Part shown: positions 30,372-44,680 of the stretch, one piece after another | Layout: every line of letters starts with the position of its first letter | How positions within the stretch are numbered: the first letter of the stretch is position 1 | Source of the DNA: Eudorina sp. 2006-703-Eu-15 | Lineage: Eukaryota; Chlorophyta; Chlorophyceae; Chlamydomonadales; Volvocaceae | DNA length: 64,000 nucleotides | Direction: 5' to 3' | NCBI GenBank assembly: GCA_003117195.1 | Contig: BDSI01000229.1 | Span: forward strand, 41,829-105,828 | Position numbers and translations under genes: made by a program | Notes under the pieces: generated by a model | Seen by the model: the letters and a program-made list of their open reading frames with translations, nothing else | Told to the model about the DNA's origin: nothing | Database searches by the model: none

Positions 30372-31229
30372 ATTCGGACCGAAATTCCATGGGAGGGCTG
30401 TAGCAGAGGGGTCGGCTGGCGAGCCACACACCCCCAAAATGCGACCCCGAATTTCGACCCCAAAATGGACATATGGCATTGATATGCGACGAATAATGCA
30501 CCTGCCAAGTTTTGGGGCATTTGCTGACGGTCGTATTCGGACCGAAATTCCATGGGAGGGCTGTAGCAGATCTTGGCTGGCGAGCCACACACCCCCAAAA
30601 TGCGACCCCGAATTTCGACCCCAAAATGGACATATGGCATTGATATGCAACGAAAAATGCACCTGCCAAGTTTGATTGCATTTGCGGACGGTCGTATTCG
30701 GACCGGAATTCCATGGGAGGGCTGTAGCAGGGGTCGGCTGGCGAGCCAAACCCCCCCAAAATGCGACCCCGAATTTCGACCCCAAAATGGACATATGGCA
30801 TTGATATGCGACGAATAATGCACCTGCCAAGTTTTGGGGCATTTGCTGACGGTCGTATTCGGACCGAAATTCCATAGGAGGGCTGTAGCAGATCTTGGCT
30901 GGCGAGCCACACACCCCCAAAATGCGACCCCGAATTTCGACCCCAAAATGGACATATGGCATTGATATGCAACGAAAAATGCACCTGCCAAGTTTGATTG
31001 CATTTGCGGACGGTCGTATTCGGACCGAAATTCCATGGGAGGGCTGTAGCAGGGGTCGGCTGGCGAGCCACACACCCCCAAAATGCGACCCCGAATTTCG
31101 ACCCCAAAATGGACATATGGCATTGATATGCGATGAATAATGCACCTGCCAAGTTTGGTTGCATTTGCGGACGGTTGTATTCGGACCGAAATTCCATGGG
31201 AGGCTGTAGCAGGGGTCGGCTGGCGAGCC

Positions 31230-33831
31230 ACCCCCCCCCAAAATGCGACCCCGAATTTCGACCCCAAAATGGACATATGGCATTGATATGCGACGAATAA
31301 TGCACCTGCCAAGTTTTGGGGCATTTGCTGATGGTCGTATTCGGACCGAAATTCCATGGGAGGGCTGTAGCAGAGGGGTCGACTGGCGAGCCACACACCC
31401 CCAAAATGCGACCCCGAATTTCGACCCCAAAATGGACATATGGCATTGATATGCAACGAAAAATGCACCTGCCAAGTTTGGTTGCATTTGCGGACGGTTG
31501 TATTCGGACCGAAATTCCATGGGAGGGCTGTAGCAGAGGGGTCGGCTGGCGAGCCACACACCCCCAAAATGCGACCCCGAATTTCGACCCCAAAATGGAC
31601 ATATGGCATTGATATGCGATGAATAATGCACCTGCCAAGATTGGTTGCATTTGCGGACGGTTGTATTCGGACCGAAATTCCATGGGAGGGCTGTAGCAGG
31701 GGTCGGCTGGCGAGCCAAACCCCCCCAAAATGCGACCCCGAATTTCGACCCCAAAATGGACATATGGCATTGATATGCGACGAATAATGCACCTGCCAAG
31801 TTTTGGGGCATTTGCTGATGGTCGTATTCGGACCGAAATTCCATGGGAGGGCTGTAGCAGAGGGGTCGGCTGGCGAGCCACACACCCCCAAAATGCGACC
31901 CCGAATTTCGACCCCAAAATGGACATATGGCATTGATATGCGATGAATAATGCACCTGCCAAGATTGGTTGCATTTGCGGACGGTTGTATTCGGACCGAA
32001 ATTCCATGGGAGGGCTGTAGCAGGGGTCGGCTGGCGAGCCAAACCCCCCCAAAATGCGACCCCGAATTTCGACCCCAAAATGGACATATGGCATTGATAT
32101 GCGACGAATAATGCACCTGCCAAGTTTGGTTGCATTTGCGGACGGTTGTATTCGGACCGAAATTCTATGGGAGGGCTGTAGCAGAGGGGTCGGCTGGCGA
32201 GCCACACACCCCCAAAATGCGACCCCGAATTTCGACCCCAAAATGGACATATGGCATTGATATGCAACGAAAAATGCACCTGCCAAGTTTGGTTGCATTT
32301 GCGGACGGTTGTATTCGGACCGAAATTCCATGGGAGGGCTGTAGCAGGGGTCGGCTGGCGAGCCTCACACCCCCAAAATGCGACCCCGAATTTCGACCCC
32401 AAAATGGACATATGGCATTGATATGCGATGAATAATGCACCTGCCAAGTTTGGTTGCATTTGCGGACGGTTGTAATTGGACCGAAATTCTATGGGAGGAC
32501 TGTAGCAGGGGTCGGCTGGCGAGCCCCCCCCCCCCCAAATGCGACCCCGAATTTCGACCCCAAAATGGACATATGGCATTGATATGCGACGAATAATGCA
32601 CCTGCCAAGTTTTGGGGCATTTGCTGATGGTCGTATTCGGACCGAAATTCCATGGGAGGGCTGTAGCAGAGGGGTCGACTGGCGAGCCACACACCCCCAA
32701 AATGCGACCCCGAATTTCGACCCCAAAATGGACATATGGCATTGATATGCAACGAAAAATGCACCTGCCAAGTTTGGTTGCATTTGCGGACGGTTGTATT
32801 CGGACCGAAATTCCATGGGAGGGCTGTAGCAGAGGGGTCGGCTGGCGAGCCACACACCCCCAAAATGCGACCCCGAATTTCGACCCCAAAATGGACATAT
32901 GGCATTGATATGCGATGAATAATGCACCTGCCAAGATTGGTTGCATTTGCGGACGGTTGTATTCGGACCGAAATTCCATGGGAGGGCTGTAGCAGGGGTC
33001 GGCTGGCGAGCCAAACCCCCCCAAAATGCGACCCCGAATTTCGACCCCAAAATGGACATATGGCATTGATATGCGACGAATAATGCACCTGCCAAGTTTT
33101 GGAGCATTTGCTGATGGTCGTATTCGGACCGAAATTCCATGGGAGGGCTGTAGCAGAGGGGTCGGCTGGCGAGCCACACACCCCCAAAATGCGACCCCGA
33201 ATTTCGACCCCAAAATGGACATATGGCATTGATATGCGATGAATAATGCACCTGCCAAGATTGGTTGCATTTGCGGACGGTTGTATTCGGACCGAAATTC
33301 CATGGGAGGGCTGTAGCAGGGGTCGGCTGGCGAGCCAAACCCCCCAAAATGCGACCCCGAATTTCGACCCCAAAATGGACATATGGCATTGATATGCGAC
33401 GAATAATGCACCTGCCAAGTTTGGTTGCATTTGCGGACGGTTGTATTCGGACCGAAATTCTATGGGAGGGCTGTAGCAGAGGGGTCGGCTGGCGAGCCAC
33501 ACACCCCCAAAATGCGACCCCGAATTTCGACCCCAAAATGGACATATGGCATTGATATGCAACGAAAAATGCACCTGCCAAGTTTGGTTGCATTTGCGGA
33601 CGGTTGTATTCGGACCGAAATTCCATGGGAGGGCTGTAGCAGGGGTCGGCTGGCGAGCCTCACACCCCCAAAATGCGACCCCGAATTTCGACCCCAAAAT
33701 GGACATATGGCATTGATATGCGATGAATAATGCACCTGCCAAGTTTGGTTGCATTTGCGGACGGTTGTAATCGGACCGAAATTCTATGGGAGGACTGTAG
33801 CAGGGGTCGGCTGGCGAGCCCCCCCCCCCCC
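31230..33831 (+). repeat. Higher-order repeat: two ~1,295-bp blocks of eight monomers
   Basis: Rare markers recur at this spacing: long C runs at 31230, 32524 and 33819, and ttctatgggaggactgtag at about 32487 and 33782. The order of monomer variants between markers is the same in the two blocks, so eight-monomer blocks were duplicated as units. Confidence 0.85.
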
Positions 33832-34452
33832 AAATGCGACCCCGAATTTCGACCCCAAAATGGACATATGGCATTGATATGCGACGAATAATGCACCTGC
33901 CAAGTTTTGGGGCATTTGCTGATGGTCGTATTCGGACCGAAATTCCATGGGAGGGCTGTAGCAGAGGGGTCGGCTGGCGAGCCACACACCCCCAAAATGC
34001 GACCCCGAATTTCGACCCCAAAATGGACATATGGCATTGATATGCGACGAATAATGCACCTGCCAAGTTTTGGGGCATTTGCTGACGGTCGTATTCGGAC
34101 CGAAATTCCATGGGAGGGCTGTAGCAGAGGGGTCGGCTGGCGAGCCACACACCCCCAAAATGCGACCCCGAATTTCGACCCCAAAATGGACATATGGCAT
34201 TGATATGCGATGAATAATGCACCTGCCAAGTTTGGTTGCATTTGCGGACGGTTGTATTCGGACCGAAATTCCATGGGAGGGCTGTAGCAGAGGGGTCGGC
34301 TGGCGAGCCACACACCCCCAAAATGCGACCCCGAATTTCGACCCCAAAATGGACATATGGCATTGATATGCGACGAATAATGCACCTGCCAAGTTTTGGG
34401 GCATTTGCTGATGGTCGTATTCGGACCGAAATTCCATGGGAGGGCTGTAGCA

Positions 34453-37214
34453 GATCTTGGCTGGCGAGCCACACACCCCCAAAATGCGACCCCGAATTTC
34501 GACCCCAAAATGGACATATGGCATTGATATGCAACGAAAAATGCACCTGCCAAGTTTGATTGCATTTGCGGACGGTCATATTCGGACCGGAATTCCATGG
34601 GAGGGCTGTAGCAGGGGTCGGCTGGCGAGCCACCCCCCCCCAAAATGCGACCCCGAATTTCGACCCCAAAATGGACATATGGCATTGATATGCGACAAAT
34701 AATGCACCTGCCAAGTTTGGTTGCATTTGCTGACGGTCGTATTCGGACCGAAATTCCATGGGAGGGCTGTAGCAGGGGTCGGCTGGCGAGCCACCCCCCC
34801 CCAAAATGCGACCCCGAATTTCGACCCCAAAATGGACATATGGCATTGATATGCGACGAATAATGCACCTGCCAAGTTTTGGGGCATTTGCTGACGGTCG
34901 TATTCGGACCGAAATTCCATGGGAGGGCTGTAGCAGAGGGGTCGGCTGGCGAGCCACACACCCCCAAAATGCGACCCCGAATTTCGACCCCAAAATGGAC
35001 ATATGGCATTGATATGCAACGAAAAATGCACCTGCCAAGTTTGGTTGCATTTGCGGACGGTTGTATTCGGACCGAAATTCCATGGGAGGGCTGTAGCAGA
35101 GGGGTCGGCTGGCGAGCCACACACCCCCAAAATGCGACCCCGAATTTCGACCCCAAAATGGACATATGGCATTGATATGCGATGAATAATGCACCTGCCA
35201 AGTTTGGTTGCATTTGCGGACGGTTGTAATCGGACCGAAATTCCATGGGAGGGCTGTAGCAGGGGTCGGCTGGCGAGCCACCCCCCCCAAATGCGACCCC
35301 GAATTTCGACCCCTAAATGGACATATGGCATTGATATGCGACGAATAATGCACCTGCCAAGTTTTGGGGCATTTGCTGATGGTCGTATTCGGACCGAAAT
35401 TCCATGGGAGGGCTGTAGCAGAGGGTTCGGCTGGCGAGCCACACACCCCCAAAATGCGACCCCGAATTTCGACCCCAAAATGGACATATGGCATTGATAT
35501 GCAACGAAAAATGCACCTGCCAAGTTTGGTTGCATTTGCGGACGGTTGTATTCGGACCGAAATTCCATGGGAGGGCTGTAGCAGGGGTCGGCTGGCGAGC
35601 CACCCCCCCCCAAAATGCGACCCCGAATTTCGACCCCAAAATGGACATATGGCATTGATATGCGACGAATAATGCACCTGCCAAGTTTTGGGGCATTTGC
35701 TGATGGTCGTATTCGGACCGAAATTCCATGGGAGGGCTGTAGCAGAGGGGTCGGCTGGCGAGCCACACACCCCCAAAATGCGACCCCGAATTTCGACCCC
35801 AAAATGGACATATGGCATTGATATGCGACGAATAATGCACCTGCCAAGTTTTGGGGCATTTGCTGACGGTCGTATTCGGACCGAAATTCCATGGGAGGGC
35901 TGTAGCAGATCTTGGCTGGCGAGCCACACACCCCCAAAATGCGACCCCGAAGTTCGACCCCAAAATGGACATATGGCATTGATATGCAACGAAAAATGCA
36001 CCTGCCAAGTTTGATTGCATTTGCGGACGGTCATATTCGGACCGGAATTCCATGGGAGGGCTGTAGCAGGGGTCGGCTGGCGAGCCACACACCCCCAAAA
36101 TGCGACCCCGAATTTCGACACCCAAAATGGACATATGGCATTGATATGCGATGAATAATGCACCTGCCAAGTTTGGTTGCATTTGCGGACGGTTGTATTC
36201 GGACCGAAATTCCATGGGAGGGCTGTAGCAGGGGTCGGCTGGCGAGCCACCCCCCCCCAAAATGCGACCCCGAATTTCGACCCCAAAATGGACATATGGC
36301 ATTGATATGCGACGAATAATGCACCTGCCAAGTTTTAGGGCATTTGCTGATGGTCGTATTCGGACCGAAATTCCATGGGAGGGCTGTAGCAGAGGGGTCG
36401 GCTGGCGAGCCACACACCCCCAAAATGCGACCCCGAATTTCGACCCCAAAATGGACATATGGCATTGATATGCGACGAATAATGCACCTGCCAAGTTTTG
36501 GGGCATTTGCTGACGGTCGTATTCGGACCGAAATTCCATGGGAGGGCTGTAGCAGGGGTCGGCTGGCGAGCCACCCCCCCCCAAATGCGACCCCGAATTT
36601 CGACCCCTAAATGGACATATGGCATTGATATGCGACGAATAATGCACCTGCCAAGTTTTGGGGCATTTGCTGATGGTCGTATTCGGACCGAAATTCCATG
36701 GGAGGGCTGTAGCAGAGGGTTCGGCTGGCGAGCCACACACCCCCAAAATGCGACCCCGAATTTCGACCCCAAAATGGACATATGGCATTGATATGCAACG
36801 AAAAATGCACCTGCCAAGTTTGGTTGCATTTGCGGACGGTTGTATTCGGACCGAAATTCCATGGGAGGGCTGTAGCAGGGGTCGGCTGGCGAGCCACCCC
36901 CCCCAAAATGCGACCCCGAATTTCGACCCCAAAATGGACATATGGCATTGATATGCGACGAATAATGCACCTGCCAAGTTTTGGGGCATTTGCTGATGGT
37001 CGTATTCGGACCGAAATTCCATGGGAGGGCTGTAGCAGAGGGGTCGGCTGGCGAGCCACACACCCCCAAAATGCGACCCCGAATTTCGACCCCAAAATGG
37101 ACATATGGCATTGATATGCGACGAATAATGCACCTGCCAAGTTTTGGGGCATTTGCTGACGGTCGTATTCGGACCGAAATTCCATGGGAGGGCTGTAGCA
37201 GATCTTGGCTGGCG
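34453..37214 (+). repeat. Higher-order repeat marked by an agatct-containing monomer
   Basis: The variant cagatcttggctgg (BglII-type site) occurs at about 34452, 35908 and 37200, spacings of about 1,456 and 1,292 bp, or nine and eight monomers. The second and third blocks also share gaagttcgacc and the inserted base in tttcgacacccaaaatgg. Confidence 0.8.
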
Positions 37215-37954
37215 AGCCACACACCCCCAAAATGCGACCCCGAAGTTCGACCCCAAAATGGACATATGGCATTGATATGCAACGAAAAATGCACCTGCCA
37301 AGTTTGATTGCATTTGCGGACGGTCATATTCGGACCGAAATTCCATGGGAGGGCTGTAGCAGGGGTCGGCTGGCGAGCCACACACCCCCAAAATGCGACC
37401 CCGAATTTCGACACCCAAAATGGACATATGGCATTGATATGCGATGAATAATGCACCTGCCAAGTTTGGTTGCATTTGCGGACGGTTGTATTCGGACCGA
37501 AATTCCATGGGAGGGCTGTAGCAGGGGTCGGCTGGCGAGCCACCCCCCCCAAAATGCGACCCCGAATTTCGACCCCAAAATGGACATATGGCATTGATAT
37601 GCGACGAATAATGCACCTGCCAAGTTTTGGGCATTTGCTGATGGTCGTATTCGGACCGAAATTCCATGGGAGGGCTGTAGCAGAGGGGTCGGCTGGCGAG
37701 CCACACACCCCCAAAATGCGACCCCGAATTTCGACCCCAAAATGGACATATGGCATTGATATGCAACGAAAAATGCACCTGCCAAGTTTGGTTGCATTTG
37801 CGGACGGTTGTATTCGGACCGAAATTCCATGGGAAGGCTGTAGCAGAGGGGTCGGCTGGCGAGCCACACACCCCCAAAATGCGACCCCGAATTTCGACCC
37901 CAAAATGGACATATGGCATTGATATGCGATGAATAATGCACCTGCCAAGTTTGG

Positions 37955-39898
37955 TTGCATTTGCGGACGGTTGTAATCGGACCGAAATTCCATGGGAGGG
38001 CTGTAGCAGGGGTCGGCTGGCGAGCCACCCCCCCCAAAATGCGACCCCGAATTTCGACCCCAAAATGGACATATGGCATTGATATGCGACGAATAATGCA
38101 CCTGCCAAGTTTTGGGGCATTTGCTGACGGTCGTATTCGGACCGAAATTCCATGGGAGGGCTGTAGCAGAGGGGTCGGCTGGCGAGCCACACACCCCCAA
38201 AATGCGACCCCGAATTTCGACCCCAAAATGGACATATGGCATTGATATGCGACAAATAATGCACCTGCCAAGTTTGGTTGCATTTGCGGACGGTTGTATT
38301 CGGACCGAAATTCCATGGGAGGGCTGTAGCAGGGGTCGGCTGGCGAGCCACACCCCCCCAAAATGCGACCCCGAATTTCGACCCCAAAATGGACATATGG
38401 CATTGATATGCGACGAATAATGCACCTGCCAAGTTTTGGGGCATTTGCTGATGGTCGTATTCGGACCGAAATTCCATGGGAGGGCTGTAGCAGAGGGGTC
38501 GGCTGGCGAGCCACACACCCCCAAAATGCGACCCCGAATTTCGACCCCAAAATGGACATATGGCATTGATATGCGACAAATAATGCACCTGCCAAGTTTT
38601 GGGGCATTTGCTGACGGTCGTATTCGGACCGAAATTCCATGGGAGGGCTGTAGCAGAGGGTCGGCTGGCGAGCCACACACCCCCAAAATGCGACCCCGAA
38701 TTTCGACCCCAAAATGGACATATGGCATTGATATGCGATGAATAATGCACCTGCCAAGTTTGGTTGCATTTGCTGACGGTCGTATTCGGACCGAAATTCC
38801 ATGGGAGGGCTGTAGCAGAGGGGTCGGCTGGCGAGCCACACACCCCCAAAATGCGACCCCGAATTTCGACCCCAAAATGGACATATGGCATTGATATGCG
38901 ATGAATAATGCACCTGCCAAGTTTGGTTGCATTTGCGGACGGTTGTAATCGGACCGAAATTCCATGGGAGGGCTGTAGCAGGGGTCGGCTGGCGAGCCAC
39001 CCCCCCCAAAATGCGACCCCGAATTTCGACCCCAAAATGGACATATGGCATTGATATGCGACGAATAATGCACCTGCCAAGTTTTGGGGCATTTGCTGAC
39101 GGTCGTATTCGGACCGAAATTCCATGGGAGGGCTGTAGCAGAGGGGTCGGCTGGCGAGCCACACACCCCCAAAATGCGACCCCGAATTTCGACCCCAAAA
39201 TGGACATATGGCATTGATATGCGACAAATAATGCACCTGCCAAGTTTGGTTGCATTTGCGGACGGTTGTATTCGGACCGAAATTCCATGGGAGGGCTGTA
39301 GCAGGGGTCGGCTGGCGAGCCACACCCCCCCAAAATGCGACCCCGAATTTCGACCCCAAAATGGACATATGGCATTGATATGCGACGAATAATGCACCTG
39401 CCAAGTTTTGGGGCATTTGCTGACGGTCGTATTCGGACCGAAATTCCATGGGAGGGCTGTAGCAGAGGGGTCGGCTGGCGAGCCACACACCCCCAAAATG
39501 CGACCCCGAATTTCGACCCCAAAATGGACATATGGCATTGATATGCGACAAATAATGCACCTGCCAAGTTTTGGGGCATTTGCTGACGGTCGTTTTCGGA
39601 CCGAAATTCCATGGGAGGGCTGTAGCAGAGGGGTCGGCTGGCGAGCCACACACCCCCAAAATGCGACCCCGAATTTCGACCCCAAAATGGACATATGGCA
39701 TTGATATGCGATGAATAATGCACCTGCCAAGTTTGGTTGCATTTGCTGACGGTCATATTCGGACCGAAATTCCATGGGAGGGCTGTAGCAGAGGGTCGGC
39801 TGGCGAGCCACACACCCCCAAAATGCGACCCCGAATTTCGACCCCAAAATGGACATATGGCATTGATATGCGACGAATAATGCACCTGCCAAGTTTTG
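37955..39898 (+). repeat. Higher-order repeat: ~972-bp blocks of six monomers
   Basis: Monomer series beginning near 37955 and 38927 show the same sequence of variants (tgtaatcgg, then C run, then gcgacaaataatg), offset by 972 bp. This is six monomers, different from the eight-monomer period further left. Confidence 0.75.
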
Positions 39899-42800
39899 GG
39901 GCATTTGCTGACGGTCGTATTCGGACCGAAATTCCATGGGAGGGCTGTAGCAGAGGGGTCGGCTGGCGAGCCACACCCCCCCAAAATGCGACCCCGAATT
40001 TCGACCCCAAAATGGACATATGGCATTGATATGCGATGAATAATGCACCTGCCAAGTTTGGTTGCATTTGCGGACGGTTGTAATCGGACCGAAATTCCAT
40101 GGGAGGGCTGTAGCAGGGGTCGGCTGGCGAGCCACCACCCCCCAAAATGCGACCCCGAATTTCGACCCCAAAATGGACATATGGCATTGATATGCAGATG
40201 AATAATGCACCTGCCAAGTTTGATTGCATTTGCTGACGGTCGTGTTCGGACCGAAATTCCATGGGAGGGCTGTAGCAGAGGGGTCGGCTGGCGAGCCACA
40301 CACCCCCAAAATGCGACCCCGAATTTCGACCCCAAAATGGACATATGGCATTGATATGCGATGAATAATGCACCTGCCAAGTTTGGTTGCATTTGCTGAC
40401 GGTCATATTCGGACCGAAATTCCATGGGAGGGCTGTAGCAGAGGGGTCGGCTGGCGAGCCACACCCCCCAAAATGCGACCCCGAATTTCGACCCCAAAAT
40501 GGACATATGGCATTGATATGCGACGAATAATGCACCTGCCAAGTTTGGGGCATTTGCTGATGGTCGTATTCGGACCGAAATTCCATGGGAGGGCTGTAGC
40601 AGAGGGGTCGGCTGGCGAGCCACACACCCCCAAAATGCGACCCCGAATTTCGACCCCAAAATGGACATATGGCATTGATATGCGACGAATAATGCACCTG
40701 CCAAGTTTGGTTGCATTTGCGGACGGTTGTATTCGGACCGAAATTCCATGGGAGGGCTGTAGCAGGGGTCGGCTGGCGAGCCACACACCCCCAAAATGCG
40801 ACCCCGAATTTCGACCCCAAAATGGACATATGGCATTGATATGCGATGAATAATGCACCTGCCAAGTTTGGTTGCATTTGCGGACGGTTGTATTCGGACC
40901 GAAATTCCATGGGAGGGCTGTAGCAGGGGTCGGCTGGCGAGCCACCCCCCCCAAAATGCGACCCGAATTTCGACCCCAAAATGGACATATGGCATTGATA
41001 TGCGACAAATAATGCACCTGCCAAGTTTTGGGCATTTGCTGACGGTCGTATTCGGACCGAAATTCCATGGGAGGGCTGTAGCAGAGGGGTCGGCTGGCGA
41101 GCCACACACCCCCAAAATGCGACCCCGAATTTCGACCCCAAAATGGACATATGGCATTGATATGCGATGAATAATGCACCTGCCAAGTTTGGTTGCATTT
41201 GCGGACGGTTGTATTCGGACCGAAATTCCATGGGAGGGCTGTAGCAGGGGTCGGCTGGCGAGCCACCCCCCCCCAAAATGCGACCCCGAATTTCGACCCC
41301 AAAATGGACATATGGCATTGATATGCGACGAATAATGCACCTGCCAAGTTTTGGGGCATTTGCTGACGGTCGTATTCGGACCGAAATTCCATGGGAGGGC
41401 TGTAGCAGAGGGTCGGCTGGCGAGCCACACACCCCCAAAATGCGACCCCGAATTTCGACCCCAAAATGGACATATGGCATTGATATGCGACGAATAATGC
41501 ACCTGCCAAGTTTTGGGCATTTGCTGACGGTCGTATTCGGACCGAAATTCCATGGGAGGGCTGTAGCAGAGGGGTCGGCTGGCGAGCCACACACCCCCAA
41601 AATGCGACCCCGAATTTCGACCCCAAAATGGACATATGGCATTGATATGCGACGAAATAATGCACCTGCCAAGTTTGGTTGCATTTGCTGACGGTTGTAT
41701 TCGGACCGAAATTCCATGGGAGGGCTGTAGCAGAGGGGTCGGCTGGCGAGCCACACACCCCCAAAATGCGACCCCGAATTTCGACCCCAAAATGGACATA
41801 TGGCATTGATATGCGATGAATAATGCACCTGCCAAGTTTGGTTGCATTTGCGGACGGTTGTATTCGGACCGAAATTCCATGGGAGGGCTGTAGCAGGGGT
41901 CGGCTGGCGAGCCACACCCCCCAAAATGCGACCCCGAATTTCGACCCCAAAATGGACATATGGCATTGATATGCGACAAATAATGCACCTGCCAAGTTTT
42001 GGGCATTTGCTGACGGTCGTATTCGGACCGAAATTCCATGGGAGGGCTGTAGCAGAGGGGTCGGCTGGCGAGCCACACACCCCCAAAATGCGACCCCGAA
42101 TTTCGACCCCAAAATGGACATATGGCATTGATATGCGACAAATAATGCACCTGCCAAGTTTGGTTGCATTTGCGGACGGTTGTATTCGGACCGAAATTCC
42201 ATGGGAGGGCTGTAGCAGGGGTCGGCTGGCGAGCCACACCCCCCAAAATGCGACCCCGAATTTCGACCCCAAAATGGACATATGGCATTGATATGCGACG
42301 AATAATGCACCTGCCAAGTTTTGGGGCATTTGCTGATGGTCGTATTCGGACCGAAATTCCATGGGAGGGCTGTAGCAGAGGGGTCGGCTGGCGAGCCACA
42401 CACCCCCAAAATGCGACCCCGAATTTCGACCCCAAAATGGACATATGGCATTGATATGCAACGAAAAATGCACCTGCCAAGTTTGGTTGCATTTGCGGAC
42501 GGTTGTATTCGGACCGAAATTCCATGGGAGGGCTGTAGCAGAGGGTCGGCTGGCGAGCCACACACCCCCAAAATGCGACCCCGAATTTCGACCCCAAAAT
42601 GGACATATGGCATTGATATGCGATGAATAATGCACCTGCCAAGTTTGGTTGCATTTGCGGACGGTTGTAATCGGACCGAAATTCCATGGGAGGGCTGTAG
42701 CAGGGGTCGGCTGGCGAGCCACCCCCCCCCCAAAATGCGACCCCGAATTTCGACCCCAAAATGGACATATGGCATTGATATGCGACAAATAATGCACCTG

Positions 42801-44680
42801 CCAAGTTTTGGGGCATTTGCGGACGGTCGTATTCGGACCGAAATTCCATGGGAGGGCTGTAGCAGAGGGGTCGGCTGGCGAGCCACACACCCCCAAAATG
42901 CGACCCCGAATTTCGACCCCAAAATGGACATATGGCATTGATATGCGACAAATAATGCACCTGCCAAGTTTGGTTGCATTTGCGGACGGTTGTATTCGGA
43001 CCGAAATTCCATGGGAGGGCTGTAGCAGGGGTCGGCTGGCGAGCCACACCCCCCCAAAATGCGACCCCGAATTTCGACCCCAAAATGGACATATGGCATT
43101 GATATGCGACGAATAATGCACCTGCCAAGTTTTGGGGCATTTGCTGATGGTCGTATTCGGACCGAAATTCCATGGGAGGGCTGTAGCAGAGGGTCGGCTG
43201 GCGAGCCACACACCCCCAAAATGCGACCCCGAATTTCGACCCCAAAATGGACATATGGCATTGATATGCAACGAAAAATGCACCTGCCAAGTTTGGTTGC
43301 ATTTGCGGACGGTTGTATTCGGACCGAAATTCCATGGGAGGGCTGTAGCAGGGGTCGGCTGGCGAGCCACACACCCCCAAAATGCGACCCCGAATTTCGA
43401 CCCCAAAATGGACATATGGCATTGATATGCGATGAATAATGCACCTGCCAAGTTTGGTTGCATTTGCGGACGGTTGTAATCGGACCGAAATTCTATGGGA
43501 GGGCTGTAGCAGGGGTCGGCTGGCGAGCCACCCCCCCAAATGCGACCCCGAATTTCGACCCCAAAATGGACATATGGCATTGATATGCGACAAATAATGC
43601 ACCTGCCAAGTTTTGGGGCATTTGCGGACGGTCGTATTCGGACCGAAATTCCATGGGAGGGCTGTAGCAGGGGTCGGCTGGCGAGCCACACCCCCCCCAA
43701 ATGCGACCCCGAATTTCGACCCCAAAATGGACATATGGCATTGATATGCGACGAAATAATGCACCTGCCAAGTTTGGTTGCATTTGCGGACGGTCGTATT
43801 CGGACCGAAATTCCATGGGAGGGCTGTAGCAGAGGGGTCGGCTGGCGAGCCACACACCCCCAAAATGCGACCCCGAATTTCGACCCCAAAATGGACATAT
43901 GGCATTGATATGCGACGAATAATGCACCTGCCAAGTTTTGGGGCATTTGCTGATGGTCGTATTCGGACCGAAATTCCATGGGAGGGCTGTAGCAGAGGGG
44001 TCGGCTGGCGAGCCACACACCCCCAAAATGCGACCCCGAATTTCGACCCCAAAATGGACGTATGGCATTGATATGCAACGAAAAATGCACCTGCCAAGTT
44101 TGGTTGCATTTGCGGACGGTTGTATTCGGACCGAAATTCCATGGGAGGGCTGTAGCAGGGGTCGGCTGGCGAGCCACACACCCCCAAAATGCGACCCCGA
44201 ATTTCGACCCCAAAATGGACATATGGCATTGATATGCGATGAATAATGCACCTGCCAAGTTTGGTTGCATTTGCGGACGGTTGTATTCGGACCGAAATTC
44301 CATGGGAGGGCTGTAGCAGGGGTCGGCTGGCGAGCCACCCCCCTCCAAATGCGACCCCGAATTTCGACCCCAAAATGGACATATGGCATTGATATGCGAC
44401 GAATAATGCACCTGCCAAGTTTTGGGGCATTTGCTGACGGTCGTATTCGGACCGAAATTCCATGGGAGGGCTGTAGCAGAGGGGTCGGCTGGCGAGCCAC
44501 ACACCCCCAAAATGCGACCCCGAATTTCGACCCCAAAATGGACATATGGCATTGATATGCAACGAAAAATGCACCTGCCAAGTTTGGTTGCATTTGCGGA
44601 CGGTTGTATTCGGACCGAAATTCCATGGGAGGGCTGTAGCAGAGGGGTCGGCTGGCGAGCCACACACCCCCAAAATGCGA